A stretch of 64,000 nucleotides of DNA, from contig WOYM01000116.1 in NCBI GenBank assembly GCA_011620785.1, positions 17,250 through 81,249 of the forward strand, in the 5' to 3' direction. Below are positions 24,414 through 33,195 of the stretch, piece after piece. The notes under the pieces were generated by a model, which was not told where the DNA came from, did not search any database, and worked only from the letters and a program-made list of their open reading frames with translations. Numbering within the stretch: position 1 is the stretch's first letter; every line of letters starts with the position of its first letter. The stretch is from Methanothrix sp. (GTDB lineage Archaea; Halobacteriota; Methanosarcinia; Methanotrichales; Methanotrichaceae). The translations under genes and the position numbers were made by a program.

Positions 24414-25405
24414 AGATACTCCTTTTAGCCAATCAGCCGGAGAGGACCACCAGGCTCAGGATGTTCAGGGGCACTCTCCAGTCCCAGGGGCATGATGTGA
24501 TCGTTCCCAGCTTCGGCACTAGAGACTGGATCCGCATTGCCAGGCAGGCGAAGAGGATGGCACTGGACCATAAGCCGGATGTGGTTCATATCTTCAATGT
24601 CCCTGATGTGATCTATCACGGTTTTGCCGGGCTGCGGGGAAGGGGCTATAAAAAGCTGATCTACGACTATCGCTCCCCCTGGGGGGTTGAGTTCGCTCAG
24701 ACCTTTCTAGCTCCTGGGAAGGCATTTGCCGAACGCTTCGAAAGGGAGCTGGCAGAAGCTGCGGACGTCATCACCACCGTCAATGAGCCGCTTGAAAAGA
24801 AGGTGAAAGAATATGCCCCTCAAAAGAAGGTCTATATCGTTCCCAACTATCCGCAGCGCTCTTTCTGCCAGAAGGTTGATGAATTCGACACGGGAGAATA
24901 TGCTGTCCAGCCGGGAAAAGGGCCGATAATATTCATCGGCAGGGTATGCACCCAGGAGGGAATCGGAAAACTGCTGGAGCTTGCCCGGGCAATTCCGGAG
25001 AGGGAGTTTTGGATTGTGGGCGGCGGTCCTTTTGCCCGCTATTATCTGTGGAGAAAGCCCGCAAACGTCAGGAATCTGGGCTGGCAGCCGCATGATAAGG
25101 TGGCTGCACTGCTCGGCAAAGCCAGCTTATGCCTGATTCCCCGGGAGGAGAATGCCCTTACCCCCTACTCTACGGACAAAAGCGTCTGGAAGCTCAATGA
25201 GTATCTGGCTTTGGGCAAGGTGGTGGTGGCATCGGGGGTGACCATGATCGAGAAGAGAAAAAACCTGGTGATTGTGCCCTCCCGGGATCTGGAGAGAGCA
25301 GTGAGAGACAACCTGCTGCGAGAGCCTGAGCCGATGGGCCGGGAGGATTATAGGTTCTGGGACATGAACGATCGGGTCATTCAGGAGGTCTATGAGAGCC
25401 TGTGA
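24410..25405 (+). CDS. Family 4 glycosyltransferase
   Basis: 331-residue GT-B glycosyltransferase. The N-terminal domain begins MKILLLANQPERTTRLRMF; the C-terminal donor domain has GPIIFIGRVCTQEGIGKLLE and, further on, LNEYLALGKVVVASG (the E-x7-E-like nucleotide-sugar region). The start is TTG 24410, overlapping the epimerase stop by four bases, so it is coupled to the Wbp-like genes and may transfer their product to a lipid-linked glycan. Acceptor and linkage cannot be read from sequence. Confidence 0.8.
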   Translation: MKILLLANQPERTTRLRMFRGTLQSQGHDVIVPSFGTRDWIRIARQAKRMALDHKPDVVHIFNVPDVIYHGFAGLRGRGYKKLIYDYRSPWGVEFAQTFLAPGKAFAERFERELAEAADVITTVNEPLEKKVKEYAPQKKVYIVPNYPQRSFCQKVDEFDTGEYAVQPGKGPIIFIGRVCTQEGIGKLLELARAIPEREFWIVGGGPFARYYLWRKPANVRNLGWQPHDKVAALLGKASLCLIPREENALTPYSTDKSVWKLNEYLALGKVVVASGVTMIEKRKNLVIVPSRDLERAVRDNLLREPEPMGREDYRFWDMNDRVIQEVYESL

Positions 25406-25447
25406 GCGCTCACGGGCTCAAGTGCCTTTGATGCTCTCTAAGTTAGT

Positions 25448-27253
25448 TTACTCCACCGTCACGCACTTGGCCAGGTTTCTGGGCTTATCGATAGGCAGTC
25501 CCAGTTTATTGGCAGTATAATAGGCCAGGAGCTGCACTGCCACGGTGCATAGCACTGCGGAGTAGATGGGCCTGGTCTCGGGAAGCTCTATCACCTTGCT
25601 TGCCACCTTGGCGATGTCAGGGTCTCCCTCCGTGGCCAGGGCGATGACCTCAGCCCCTCTGGCTCTCACCTCTTTGATATTGGACTGAATCTTCTTGCCG
25701 CAGGTGGCCAGGGCCACCACCGGAGTCTTCTCGGTGATCAGGGCCAAGGGCCCATGCTTGAGCTCCCCACCGGCATAACCCTCGGAGGGGATGTAGGCGA
25801 TCTCCTTCATCTTCAAAGCGCCCTCCAGGGATATGGGATAGAGGTAGTCTCGGCCTATGAAAAAGTAGCAGCCTGCCCCCGCAAACATCTCGGCGATCTT
25901 CCTGATCTCCTCTCTTTTCTCCAGGACCCTCTGCACCAGTCCTGGCAGCTTGGTGAGCTCGATTAACATCTTTCTCGCCTGATCTGGGGTCAGATGGCCT
26001 CGAGCACGACCCAAGCGGATGGCAAGGAGGATGACGGCCACCATCTGAGAGGTGAAGGTCTTGGTGGCGGCAACGCCGATCTCCGGTCCGCAGCGGGTGA
26101 ATATGGTCCCGTCCACAAGCTCTGTCACCGTCGAGCCTACGACATTGGTTATGGCCAGGCTCCGCCCGCCGCAGGTCTTGGCCTTCTTCAAGGCAAGAAG
26201 GGTATCAGCGGTCTCACCGGACTGGGTTATCCCCAGGAGCAGCGTTCTGGGTCGCAACTGCAGACTGAGGAACTCCGAGGCCACCTCCACATCCACCGGC
26301 AGGCCGGCAGCGCGAACGAAGAGGTTTCTGGCCAGCATACCGGCGTGGTATGAGGTGCCGCAGGCGATGATGGTCACCCTCTCCAGCGACATTATCTCCT
26401 CCTCGCTTATGCCCAAGGAAAGCCTCACATCCCCATCTATTTCTGATATCCTGCCGGCGATGGTCTCCCTGATGGCTCTGGGCTGCTCATGAATCTCCTT
26501 GAGCATGAAATGGGGATAGCCGCCCTTCTCAGCCGCATCCGCATCCCAGGTTATGCGCTCGACCTCCGACTCCAAAGGCGCGCCGCTGCAATCCATAACC
26601 TCTATCCTGTCCGCATAGATACGGGCAATATTGCCGTCCTTCAGGCGGATGACGTCTTTTGTATAAGGAAGAAGGGCGGGTATATCGGATGCCACAAAAA
26701 CGGAAGAGCTGCCTTTGCCTATAACCAGGGGACTCTCATATCTCGCGCAGACGATGTAAGGCGAGCTGGCAGCCATCACTGCTATGGCATAGGAGCCCTC
26801 CACCTTCTCCAGGGCTTTTAGGGTGGCTGCACATAGATCCCCCTTATAGTAGAAGTGGATGAGATGAGCCAGCACCTCGCTATCCGTCTCGGACTGGAAC
26901 TCATATCCCATCTCGGTGAGGAGCTCTCTCAGATCCAGGTAGTTCTCAATGATCCCGTTATGGACTATAGCGATCTCCCCGGATGTGTGGGGATGGGCGT
27001 TTATGTCGCTGGGCCGGCCGTGAGTAGCCCAGCGGGTATGGCCTATTCCCATGCCCTCTCCCGGGCTTCCCATGCTCTTGTAGGTCTTCTCCAGGTCCGC
27101 TATCCGCCCGGATGACTTCAGCACCTCGACTGATCCCTGAGATATAACGGCCACTCCCGCAGAGTCGTAACCTCTGTACTCCAGCCTCTTCAGGGTATCA
27201 AATAATATGGGTCCAGCCTTATCATCCCCGATATACGCCACAATGCCGCACAT
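25448..27253 (-). CDS. glmS: Glutamine-fructose-6-phosphate aminotransferase (isomerising)
   Basis: 601 residues: an N-terminal class II glutaminase domain starting MCGIVAYIGDD with catalytic Cys2, RLEYRGYDSAGVAV, GHTRWATHGRPSDINAHPH and VHNGIIENY; then two SIS domains with ERVTIIACGTSYHAGMLA, TLLLGITQSGETADTLLALK and the C-terminal DKPRNLAKCVTVE. It makes glucosamine-6-phosphate from fructose-6-phosphate and glutamine. ATG overlaps the stop of the upstream glmU paralogue (TAATG). No glmM is in the window, so the mutase step must be encoded elsewhere or by another phosphomutase. Confidence 0.96.
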   Translation of the reverse strand: MCGIVAYIGDDKAGPILFDTLKRLEYRGYDSAGVAVISQGSVEVLKSSGRIADLEKTYKSMGSPGEGMGIGHTRWATHGRPSDINAHPHTSGEIAIVHNGIIENYLDLRELLTEMGYEFQSETDSEVLAHLIHFYYKGDLCAATLKALEKVEGSYAIAVMAASSPYIVCARYESPLVIGKGSSSVFVASDIPALLPYTKDVIRLKDGNIARIYADRIEVMDCSGAPLESEVERITWDADAAEKGGYPHFMLKEIHEQPRAIRETIAGRISEIDGDVRLSLGISEEEIMSLERVTIIACGTSYHAGMLARNLFVRAAGLPVDVEVASEFLSLQLRPRTLLLGITQSGETADTLLALKKAKTCGGRSLAITNVVGSTVTELVDGTIFTRCGPEIGVAATKTFTSQMVAVILLAIRLGRARGHLTPDQARKMLIELTKLPGLVQRVLEKREEIRKIAEMFAGAGCYFFIGRDYLYPISLEGALKMKEIAYIPSEGYAGGELKHGPLALITEKTPVVALATCGKKIQSNIKEVRARGAEVIALATEGDPDIAKVASKVIELPETRPIYSAVLCTVAVQLLAYYTANKLGLPIDKPRNLAKCVTVE

Positions 27254-28461
27254 TAGCAGATCACCCTGCTATCCCTATTGATCGTGCCGCGGATTGCTGC
27301 CCCAGAGCTTATGCTCGCTTTAGTGCCCACCACCGTACCCGGGCTTGCCAGGACCCTGGATCCGACGGATACATCGTCGGCAAGGATGGCGCCGAACTCC
27401 GCTCTCTGGAAGATCCCTTCAATCTCCACCACGCAGGAACCTGTCTCAACCACCACCTGATCTTTAAGAGTGCAGCTTGCCCCGATTACCGAGTCGGAGA
27501 TTATGCACCCCGATCCGATCCTGGCGTCATTCATCAATATGCTGTTTCTGACCTCGGAATGCGGACCGATCCGGGCCGAATCGCCGACAGAAGTGGAGGG
27601 GAGGATGACGGCATTAGGGCCAATATCGCAGTCCTCTCCGATGGAGACCGGACCGACCAGATAGGACCCTGAACGAATAATACTTCCCTCGCCCAAATGG
27701 ACTGGACCCTTGATCATCGCTCCTTCCTCCACATCGCCCATGATCTTTGGCTCATCCATTCCTAAAGCCAGGCTATTGGCATTGAGAAGATCCCAGGCAA
27801 ATATGGCGTCCGCCCAAATTCCTTTGGTTATGAGGGGAAAGATTTGGGTCCCTTCTTTGATCATCTGCATGATGGTTTCAGGAAGCTCATAGGAGCCCCG
27901 CTCCGATATGGGGGCCTGCTTGAGGGCGTCAAAGACATCGGGGCTGAATTTATAGGAGCCTGTATTCAAAATCCCCGAGCAAGGCCGCCCTGGTTTCTCT
28001 ATTATCTCTGTTACCAATCCGTTGTCAACGATCAGGACTCCATAGTCGCCGGTATGGCGGCGGAGGGCCGCCAGGATCACATTCTCTCCTTGGGCCGAGA
28101 CGAGCTCGTTCACTGCCCTTTTATCTATGAGGTTGTCTCCATTTACCACCAGGAACTCCTCGTCAACATACTGCTCGGCCTTGAGCAGGGCATGAGCAGT
28201 ACCCAAGAGCTCATTCTGCTCGATGTAGGTGATGGCAACATCAAAGTCTATTCCATCCTCAAAGTAGTCCATCACCCTCTCTTTCTGGTATCCGACCACC
28301 ACATAGATGTCCTCGATTCCGTTTGCAGCCAGAGCGCGAATGACGTACTCCATAAAAGGCCGGTTGCCCACGGGAAGCATGACCTTGGATCGGGTCTGGG
28401 TAAGCGGTCTGCATCTGCGGCCTTCTCCTGCCGCCAATATCACTCCCTTCAAATCTATCAC
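27253..28461 (-). CDS. Second GlmU-like nucleotidylyltransferase/acetyltransferase
   Basis: 402 residues with the same architecture as the gene at 17903: VILAAGEGRRCRPLTQTRSK, LLGTAHALLKAEQYV, NGDNLIDKR, then a hexapeptide helix (VHLGEGSIIRSGSYLVGPVS, IGEDCDIGPNAVILPSTSV). It sits head-to-tail with glmS, so it is the better candidate for making UDP-GlcNAc from the GlmS product, while the other copy may serve the Wbp operon. The start is GTG 28461; TTG 28452, at the conserved KGVILAAG, is an alternative. The two copies are clearly diverged paralogues. Confidence 0.85.
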   Translation of the reverse strand: MIDLKGVILAAGEGRRCRPLTQTRSKVMLPVGNRPFMEYVIRALAANGIEDIYVVVGYQKERVMDYFEDGIDFDVAITYIEQNELLGTAHALLKAEQYVDEEFLVVNGDNLIDKRAVNELVSAQGENVILAALRRHTGDYGVLIVDNGLVTEIIEKPGRPCSGILNTGSYKFSPDVFDALKQAPISERGSYELPETIMQMIKEGTQIFPLITKGIWADAIFAWDLLNANSLALGMDEPKIMGDVEEGAMIKGPVHLGEGSIIRSGSYLVGPVSIGEDCDIGPNAVILPSTSVGDSARIGPHSEVRNSILMNDARIGSGCIISDSVIGASCTLKDQVVVETGSCVVEIEGIFQRAEFGAILADDVSVGSRVLASPGTVVGTKASISSGAAIRGTINRDSRVIC

Positions 28462-28528
28462 AGCCAGAATGCTAAATGGATACGCTCATATCTTGCTCTA
28501 GATCTTTTCGGTCAATTGTACGTGAACG

Positions 28529-28645
28529 CTCCCCGTCCTAAAGGGCGGGGCTTCTATCGCTTTTGCGAAGAGATTGCATCCCCAATCTCAGAATGTTTAT
28601 TGCTGCATTGAGATCCCGGTCGCGTACGTGGTATACTGAAAAGTG
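28529..28645 (-). pseudogene. TnpB C-terminal remnant with IS200/IS605 right-end hairpin (relic C)
   Basis: On the minus strand 28645 to 28538 reads HFSVYHVRDRDLNAAINILR and ends LGMQSLRKSDRSPAL before a stop. RDRDLNAAINIL is the conserved C-terminal RuvC-motif region of TnpB (Asp and Asn after the zinc ribbon). The stop lies inside a strong hairpin, CTCCCCGTCCTAAAGGGCGG at 28529-28548, the usual right end that overlaps the omega-RNA. Everything upstream of the zinc ribbon is lost, so the element is dead. It lies just upstream of the glmU-glmS start, on the same strand. Confidence 0.75.
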
Positions 28646-28740
28646 CTAACCAGTGACGCAATCAATGTTTGCTGCCAAAATGAATCTCATGCGTTCGATT
28701 CTCGTGATAGTTTTCAGTAGTCCTCACCCGCGACCCCATA

Positions 28741-28872
28741 ATGAAAAGCAGTAGGAAGGCCCAGGCTTTTATAGAAGCCCTGATAAAGTCGTCCGGCAAG
28801 AGGATAATGCCGCCTGGAAGGATCTATATCCTGCAGATAAAGGCAAACCGGCATGATGAAGGCAAAATATGA
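28741..28872 (+). CDS. Possible 43-residue basic protein ahead of a glycosyltransferase
   Basis: A short frame starting MKSSRKAQAFIEALIKSSGK and ending in a Lys/Arg/His-rich stretch; its TGA overlaps the ATG of the next gene (ATGA), which supports translation coupling. No motif or homologue is recognised, and no clear ribosome site is visible. It could equally be a remnant. Confidence 0.3.
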   Translation: MKSSRKAQAFIEALIKSSGKRIMPPGRIYILQIKANRHDEGKI

Positions 28873-29993
28873 ATATACTGGTAATACCCACCACCGACTG
28901 GATCAGACATCCCGTTCCCAACCGTCTGAACTTCATCTTCGATACATTGGCTGAAGAGCATGAGGTATATGTGCTGCACTTCGGCCTGAAGAGGTTTAGC
29001 AATTTGAGAGAGCGAGAGACGAAATGCCAGCTATTGAAAGCAAGCTGGATAGAGACCGAGGATCCATCCCTCTATTATATCCTGAACTTCCCCTACCATA
29101 TCTGGAAGATCAGGAGGATTGTGAAAGAAAAGAAGATCGATGTCATTCTTTCCACCAATATCCTCCCTTCATTTGCCGCCAACTTCTCCCGAACGCCAAT
29201 CGTATTCGACTATCTGGATCACCTTGAGGAGTCAGCATCGATCTACTATCCCGGCTCAGCTTTAGGAGAGATAGTCAAGTATGTGGTGAGCTTCATCACC
29301 AAGTTCAATCTCCGCCATGCCCGCTCTGTCATAACCGTCACCAAAGAGCTCAGGGAGTATCTCCTGGGGGTGGGGGTAAAAGATGTAGCTGTGATACCCA
29401 ACGGCGTGGACACCAGAGTCCTCCGACCGCTTCCCATGTCAGAGGCCAAGAGCTCTCTGGGGCTCGAGGGCACAGTCCTGGGATATGTCGGCTCTCTGGA
29501 GCACTGGGTGGACCTGGAGACGGTGATCGAGGCTTTGCCGCGCTTAGATGCTACCCTTCTGGTGGTGGGGCCAGGGCTCTTTACCGATTATGGGGATGGG
29601 ATAAAGAGGATGGCAGAGGATCTAGGAGTGGCGGAAAGGGTGGTCTGTACCGGAGCGGTGCCATATAATGAGCTTTCCAGGTACATCAGCGCCATGGACA
29701 TCGGCCTGAATCCCCTCAAGATGATGAAGAAGAACGAGTATGCTGCCGGGGGGAAGGTCTTCAATTACCTGGCCTGCGGCCGGCCGGTGCTGTCCAGCCG
29801 GATGATATCATTGGAGAGGCTGCTTGGGGATGAGATATACTATTTTGATGATGTGGAGAGCTTTATAGCTCAGGTGAATAGCATTCTGTCGGTGGAGCCG
29901 ACCACAAAGAGGTTCCGGTCTCTGGCGGAGCGGTATGACTGGAGAGCCATTTCCAAAGATTATCAGAAGGTCTTGCTTGAAGCTGCTGATTGA
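28869..29993 (+). CDS. Family 4 glycosyltransferase
   Basis: 374-residue GT-B enzyme. The acceptor domain begins MNILVIPTTDWIRHPVPNRL and contains VFDYLDHLEESASIYYPG; SVITVTKELREYLL and AVIPNGVDTRVLRPLP mark the domain boundary, and the donor domain has LGYVGSLEHWVDLETVIEAL, VVCTGAVPYNELSRYISAMD and GGKVFNYLACGRPVLSS, typical of GT4. It heads a set of three co-directional transferases. Sugar donor unknown, though the neighbouring pathways supply UDP-diacetamido uronic acid and dTDP-rhamnose. Confidence 0.85.
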   Translation: MNILVIPTTDWIRHPVPNRLNFIFDTLAEEHEVYVLHFGLKRFSNLRERETKCQLLKASWIETEDPSLYYILNFPYHIWKIRRIVKEKKIDVILSTNILPSFAANFSRTPIVFDYLDHLEESASIYYPGSALGEIVKYVVSFITKFNLRHARSVITVTKELREYLLGVGVKDVAVIPNGVDTRVLRPLPMSEAKSSLGLEGTVLGYVGSLEHWVDLETVIEALPRLDATLLVVGPGLFTDYGDGIKRMAEDLGVAERVVCTGAVPYNELSRYISAMDIGLNPLKMMKKNEYAAGGKVFNYLACGRPVLSSRMISLERLLGDEIYYFDDVESFIAQVNSILSVEPTTKRFRSLAERYDWRAISKDYQKVLLEAAD

Positions 29994-30028
29994 TGCGACT
30001 AGAATAACACTGTGATGGATAATATTGA

Positions 30029-30997
30029 ATGAATATAGCATTTGTATATTACCCACGCTCCTCATTCGTAAAGCAGGACTGTTCATCCCTGTCCAGGCAT
30101 TTCCGGGTCGAAAGGCTGGGCTACAGCGGCGCCGGCGACATCCTCAAAATGGTCAGGCCGATCTGGCGATCAGATCTCACATTCTCCTGGTTTGCCTCCG
30201 GACATTCTTTCGCTGCCGTGCTGCTCTCCAAGCTATTGAAAAAAAGATCTGTGGTCGTCGTAGGGGGCTACGATGTGGCCTTTGAGCCGGATATAAGCTA
30301 TGGCCAGTATACTCTGGGCAGACTCAAGAGAGTATATTCTGACTTTGTTCTGGGAAATGCGGATATTGTCCTTCCTGTATCTGAATTCACCAAGTCGGAG
30401 GTCCTGGCCAGAGCCAAGCCGAAAAGAGTTCAGGTTCTCTATCCGGGGATCGATATGGACAGATTCCAGCCCGGTGGGGAGAAAAAGGATCTGGTGATGA
30501 CGGTGGCCTCCGGTTCGGGTCGCATAATAAAGCTTAAAGGACTGGATGCGTTTATCGGGGCCGCTGCTCTGCTTCCCGAGATCCGATTTCTGATTGTGGG
30601 ACTATCCGACCAGGACCGAGAAGAGCTACAATCCAGATCGACGGAAAACGTTTCGCTTTTCGGATTTATATCCAGGGAAGAATTGTTGGCTTTTTATCAA
30701 GAGGCCAGGGTCTACTGCCAGCTCTCTTATCGGGAGTCCTTCGGAATGGCTCTGGCTGAGGCCATGGCCTGCGGATGCGTGCCGGTGGTGACAGAGAGAG
30801 GAGCAATCCCTGAGGTTGTGGAAGACACTGGCTATTATGTTCCATACGGCAGTGCAAAGGCTACCGCAGAGGCAATAGAGAAAGCTTTATCCTCAAAAAA
30901 GGGGATAGGCTCGAGAAAACGGGTGGAAGAGAGGTTCAGCTTGAGGAGAAGAGAGGAGGCATTGCAGTCTCTGCTGAAGAGCCTGATGAATAGCTAA
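30029..30997 (+). CDS. Family 4 glycosyltransferase, first of a tandem pair
   Basis: 322-residue GT-B enzyme starting MNIAFVYYPRSSFVKQDCSS. VVVVGGYDVAFEPDISYGQY, VLYPGIDMDRFQPGG, IRFLIVGLSDQDREEL, VSLFGFISREELLAFYQEAR and the donor-site YRESFGMALAEAMACGCVPV with TERGAIPEVVEDTGYYVPYG define GT4. It is a clear paralogue of the next gene, sharing block order and spacing across its full length. Confidence 0.88.
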   Translation: MNIAFVYYPRSSFVKQDCSSLSRHFRVERLGYSGAGDILKMVRPIWRSDLTFSWFASGHSFAAVLLSKLLKKRSVVVVGGYDVAFEPDISYGQYTLGRLKRVYSDFVLGNADIVLPVSEFTKSEVLARAKPKRVQVLYPGIDMDRFQPGGEKKDLVMTVASGSGRIIKLKGLDAFIGAAALLPEIRFLIVGLSDQDREELQSRSTENVSLFGFISREELLAFYQEARVYCQLSYRESFGMALAEAMACGCVPVVTERGAIPEVVEDTGYYVPYGSAKATAEAIEKALSSKKGIGSRKRVEERFSLRRREEALQSLLKSLMNS

Positions 30998-31112
30998 TTT
31001 CATATGACCAGATAAGGGGGATTCTATCAGGAACTATCTTATAATTGAAAAGCAAACTGATTGATGGCAGCAGTATGGACTGACATAATCATACTGCATG
31101 AAGGGGAATTAA

Positions 31113-32099
31113 ATGAAGATCGTCCTTGTTTACTATGGCTACTTTTCTTCATTCATCCAAAAAGATCTTGATATGCTATCCCGCCATTATGAGGTGGAAG
31201 TGGTCAGCTTGTCTTCTCTTGGCGATGCGGTGAAATTGGCCGGGGCGATGACAGGATGCCGCATGGCCTTGATATGGTTTGCTGGAGGCCATGCAGCAGC
31301 CACCGTCCTCCTCTCAAAGCTTCTGAGAAAAAAGACCATTATCGTGGTCGGAGGCTTTGATGTTGCCTGCATCCCGGAGATAAACTACGGCCGTTTCGCT
31401 CAGGGCAGGACCAAGAGTATTCTCACCAAATTTGCCCTGGAGTACGCGGACAGGGTGCTGGTGGTTGATCCATCCTTGAAGGATGATGCTATAAATAATG
31501 CCAGGATCAGTGGCCATAATATAGACTATCTTCCTTCTGGATTCTCAGATACTGAGTTTTATCCCAAGAAAGAAAAAGAGAGCTTAGCACTGACCGTTGC
31601 CATGGGAGAGAGATGGGACCGAGCCCTGATCAAGGGCCTCGATGTTTTTGTTGAATCGGCAAAACACCTTCCGGAGGTTGGCTTCAAGGTGGTGGGGATC
31701 GCAGGTGATGCCTTGTCAAGGCTAAAAGAGATTGCTCCGGATAATGTGGAATTCACGGGATTCGTCTCCCATGATGATCTCCTTGAATCCTACCAGAGGG
31801 CCAGGGTCTTCTGCCAGCTATCCATGAGGGAAGGGCTGCCCAATGCTCTGTGCGAAGCGATGCTCTGCGAGTGCATTCCTGTGGGCACAGATCGCAACGG
31901 CATTCCCAGAGCAATTGGAGATACTGGCTTTATTGTGCCCTATGGCGATCCACGAGCTGCAGCGGAGGCCATCAAAAAAGCACTGGCGGATCGGAGCAAT
32001 AGGGGCAAAAAAGCCAGAGAACGGATAATTGAGCTATTTCCAGAGAAGAGAAGAGAGGATGGGTTGATAAAGACGATAAATGAGCTGGCTAAAGGCTGA
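31113..32099 (+). CDS. Family 4 glycosyltransferase, second of a tandem pair
   Basis: 328 residues starting MKIVLVYYGYFSSFIQKDLD. Shared with the upstream paralogue: AATVLLSKLLRKKTIIVVGG, FDVACIPEINYGRF, LIKGLDVFVESAKHLPEVGF, VEFTGFVSHDDLLESYQRAR and MREGLPNALCEAMLCECIPV, then GDTGFIVPYGDPRAAAEAI. It probably arose by tandem duplication and then diverged to another acceptor or donor. The ATG is 115 bases after the first copy. Confidence 0.88.
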   Translation: MKIVLVYYGYFSSFIQKDLDMLSRHYEVEVVSLSSLGDAVKLAGAMTGCRMALIWFAGGHAAATVLLSKLLRKKTIIVVGGFDVACIPEINYGRFAQGRTKSILTKFALEYADRVLVVDPSLKDDAINNARISGHNIDYLPSGFSDTEFYPKKEKESLALTVAMGERWDRALIKGLDVFVESAKHLPEVGFKVVGIAGDALSRLKEIAPDNVEFTGFVSHDDLLESYQRARVFCQLSMREGLPNALCEAMLCECIPVGTDRNGIPRAIGDTGFIVPYGDPRAAAEAIKKALADRSNRGKKARERIIELFPEKRREDGLIKTINELAKG

Positions 32100-32147
32100 A
32101 ATTGGTTGGAGATCATTGAATTATATATGATGGCTGAGCGCAGAATC

Positions 32148-33140
32148 TCATCTCCGGCCCTCTCTTGGATCGATGAATGCAGCTAGCCACTCCAGATCCG
32201 TCCTCAGCAGGCCGCATAAGATCCCCAAAATGGCTTTTGCCTTGATAGAGGGAAGATTATCCTCCTTGATGGCCTTTAGGAGAGATTCCCGGGCATCAGA
32301 CCATTTGCCTTCTCTCAAGTAGGCTCTTCCCAGATAGTAATCGATCTCCCTCGCCTTTCGATCCATTCTGGCAGCAATATCATTGTCCTCATGGGCAAGA
32401 GATGCCCTGACATCTGCAGGAAGGCTTTTATAGAATTCTGTGAAGTAGAGCCCTGCCCGGACCATCGAGCTTTTCATGGTTGATGATATCTGGCTATCAT
32501 GCCTTCGGTAGCAGCCCAAAACGGCATCTATGGGCAAGAAATCTCCGATAAGGCTAAGCTCCAGCCATGTCGATCCATCCACGAAAGGAAGTCCTTCAGG
32601 CTGCTTGAATCCTCCAATAGACTGCAATGCAACCTTTTTGCAGACAATGGTGCAGGAATGCATGGGATTTTCGATGAGCAGATTACCCAACTGCTCTTCC
32701 CTGGTCAGACCCATAAAGCGCTCCATATCATTGGGAAGGACGGCAAGAAGATCGCCCTTTTCGTCCATCACCTCTGCCCTCCCCCAGCTCAAGATGGCAT
32801 CACTGTCCCTCATGGCATCGATCTGGATCTCCAGCTTATCAGAAGGCCAAAAGTCATCCCCCTCAAGAACGGCTATGTACTCGCCCTTTGAGATCTGAAG
32901 GGCTAAATTGTAGCTCTCGCCAAGCCTAAGAATGCCCTTATTATCTTGACGAATATATTTGATTCTATCATCTTTGTACTGGGAGACTATCTCAGCAGTC
33001 TTATCGGTGGACCCATCGTCGATCACTATTTGCTCCCAGCTGGCATAGCTCTGGGCGAGGACGCTCTCCAGGCACTCTGAGATGAAATTTTCATGGTTGT
33101 ATGTAGGAGTAATTATTGACACCAAAGGATCGATAGCCAT
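32148..33140 (-). CDS. Family 2 glycosyltransferase
   Basis: GT-A enzyme with PLVSIITPTYNHENFISECL, QIVIDDGSTDKTAEIVSQY and YIAVLEGDDFWPSDKLEIQ (the metal-binding Asp pair), then LPFVDGSTWLELSLIGDFL. The final 70 residues are helical, with YYLGRAYLREGKWSDARESL resembling a TPR unit. ATG 33140 follows AGGA by seven bases; the frame also extends to TTG 33155. It is the last gene of the rmlABDC-flippase operon, so a rhamnosyl transfer is a reasonable guess only. Confidence 0.85.
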   Translation of the reverse strand: MAIDPLVSIITPTYNHENFISECLESVLAQSYASWEQIVIDDGSTDKTAEIVSQYKDDRIKYIRQDNKGILRLGESYNLALQISKGEYIAVLEGDDFWPSDKLEIQIDAMRDSDAILSWGRAEVMDEKGDLLAVLPNDMERFMGLTREEQLGNLLIENPMHSCTIVCKKVALQSIGGFKQPEGLPFVDGSTWLELSLIGDFLPIDAVLGCYRRHDSQISSTMKSSMVRAGLYFTEFYKSLPADVRASLAHEDNDIAARMDRKAREIDYYLGRAYLREGKWSDARESLLKAIKEDNLPSIKAKAILGILCGLLRTDLEWLAAFIDPREGRR

Positions 33141-33195
33141 AGATATTTCCTGCAAGCAGCTAATTGTTGGTCGATTGGCTTTGTCATTCTTTTAA

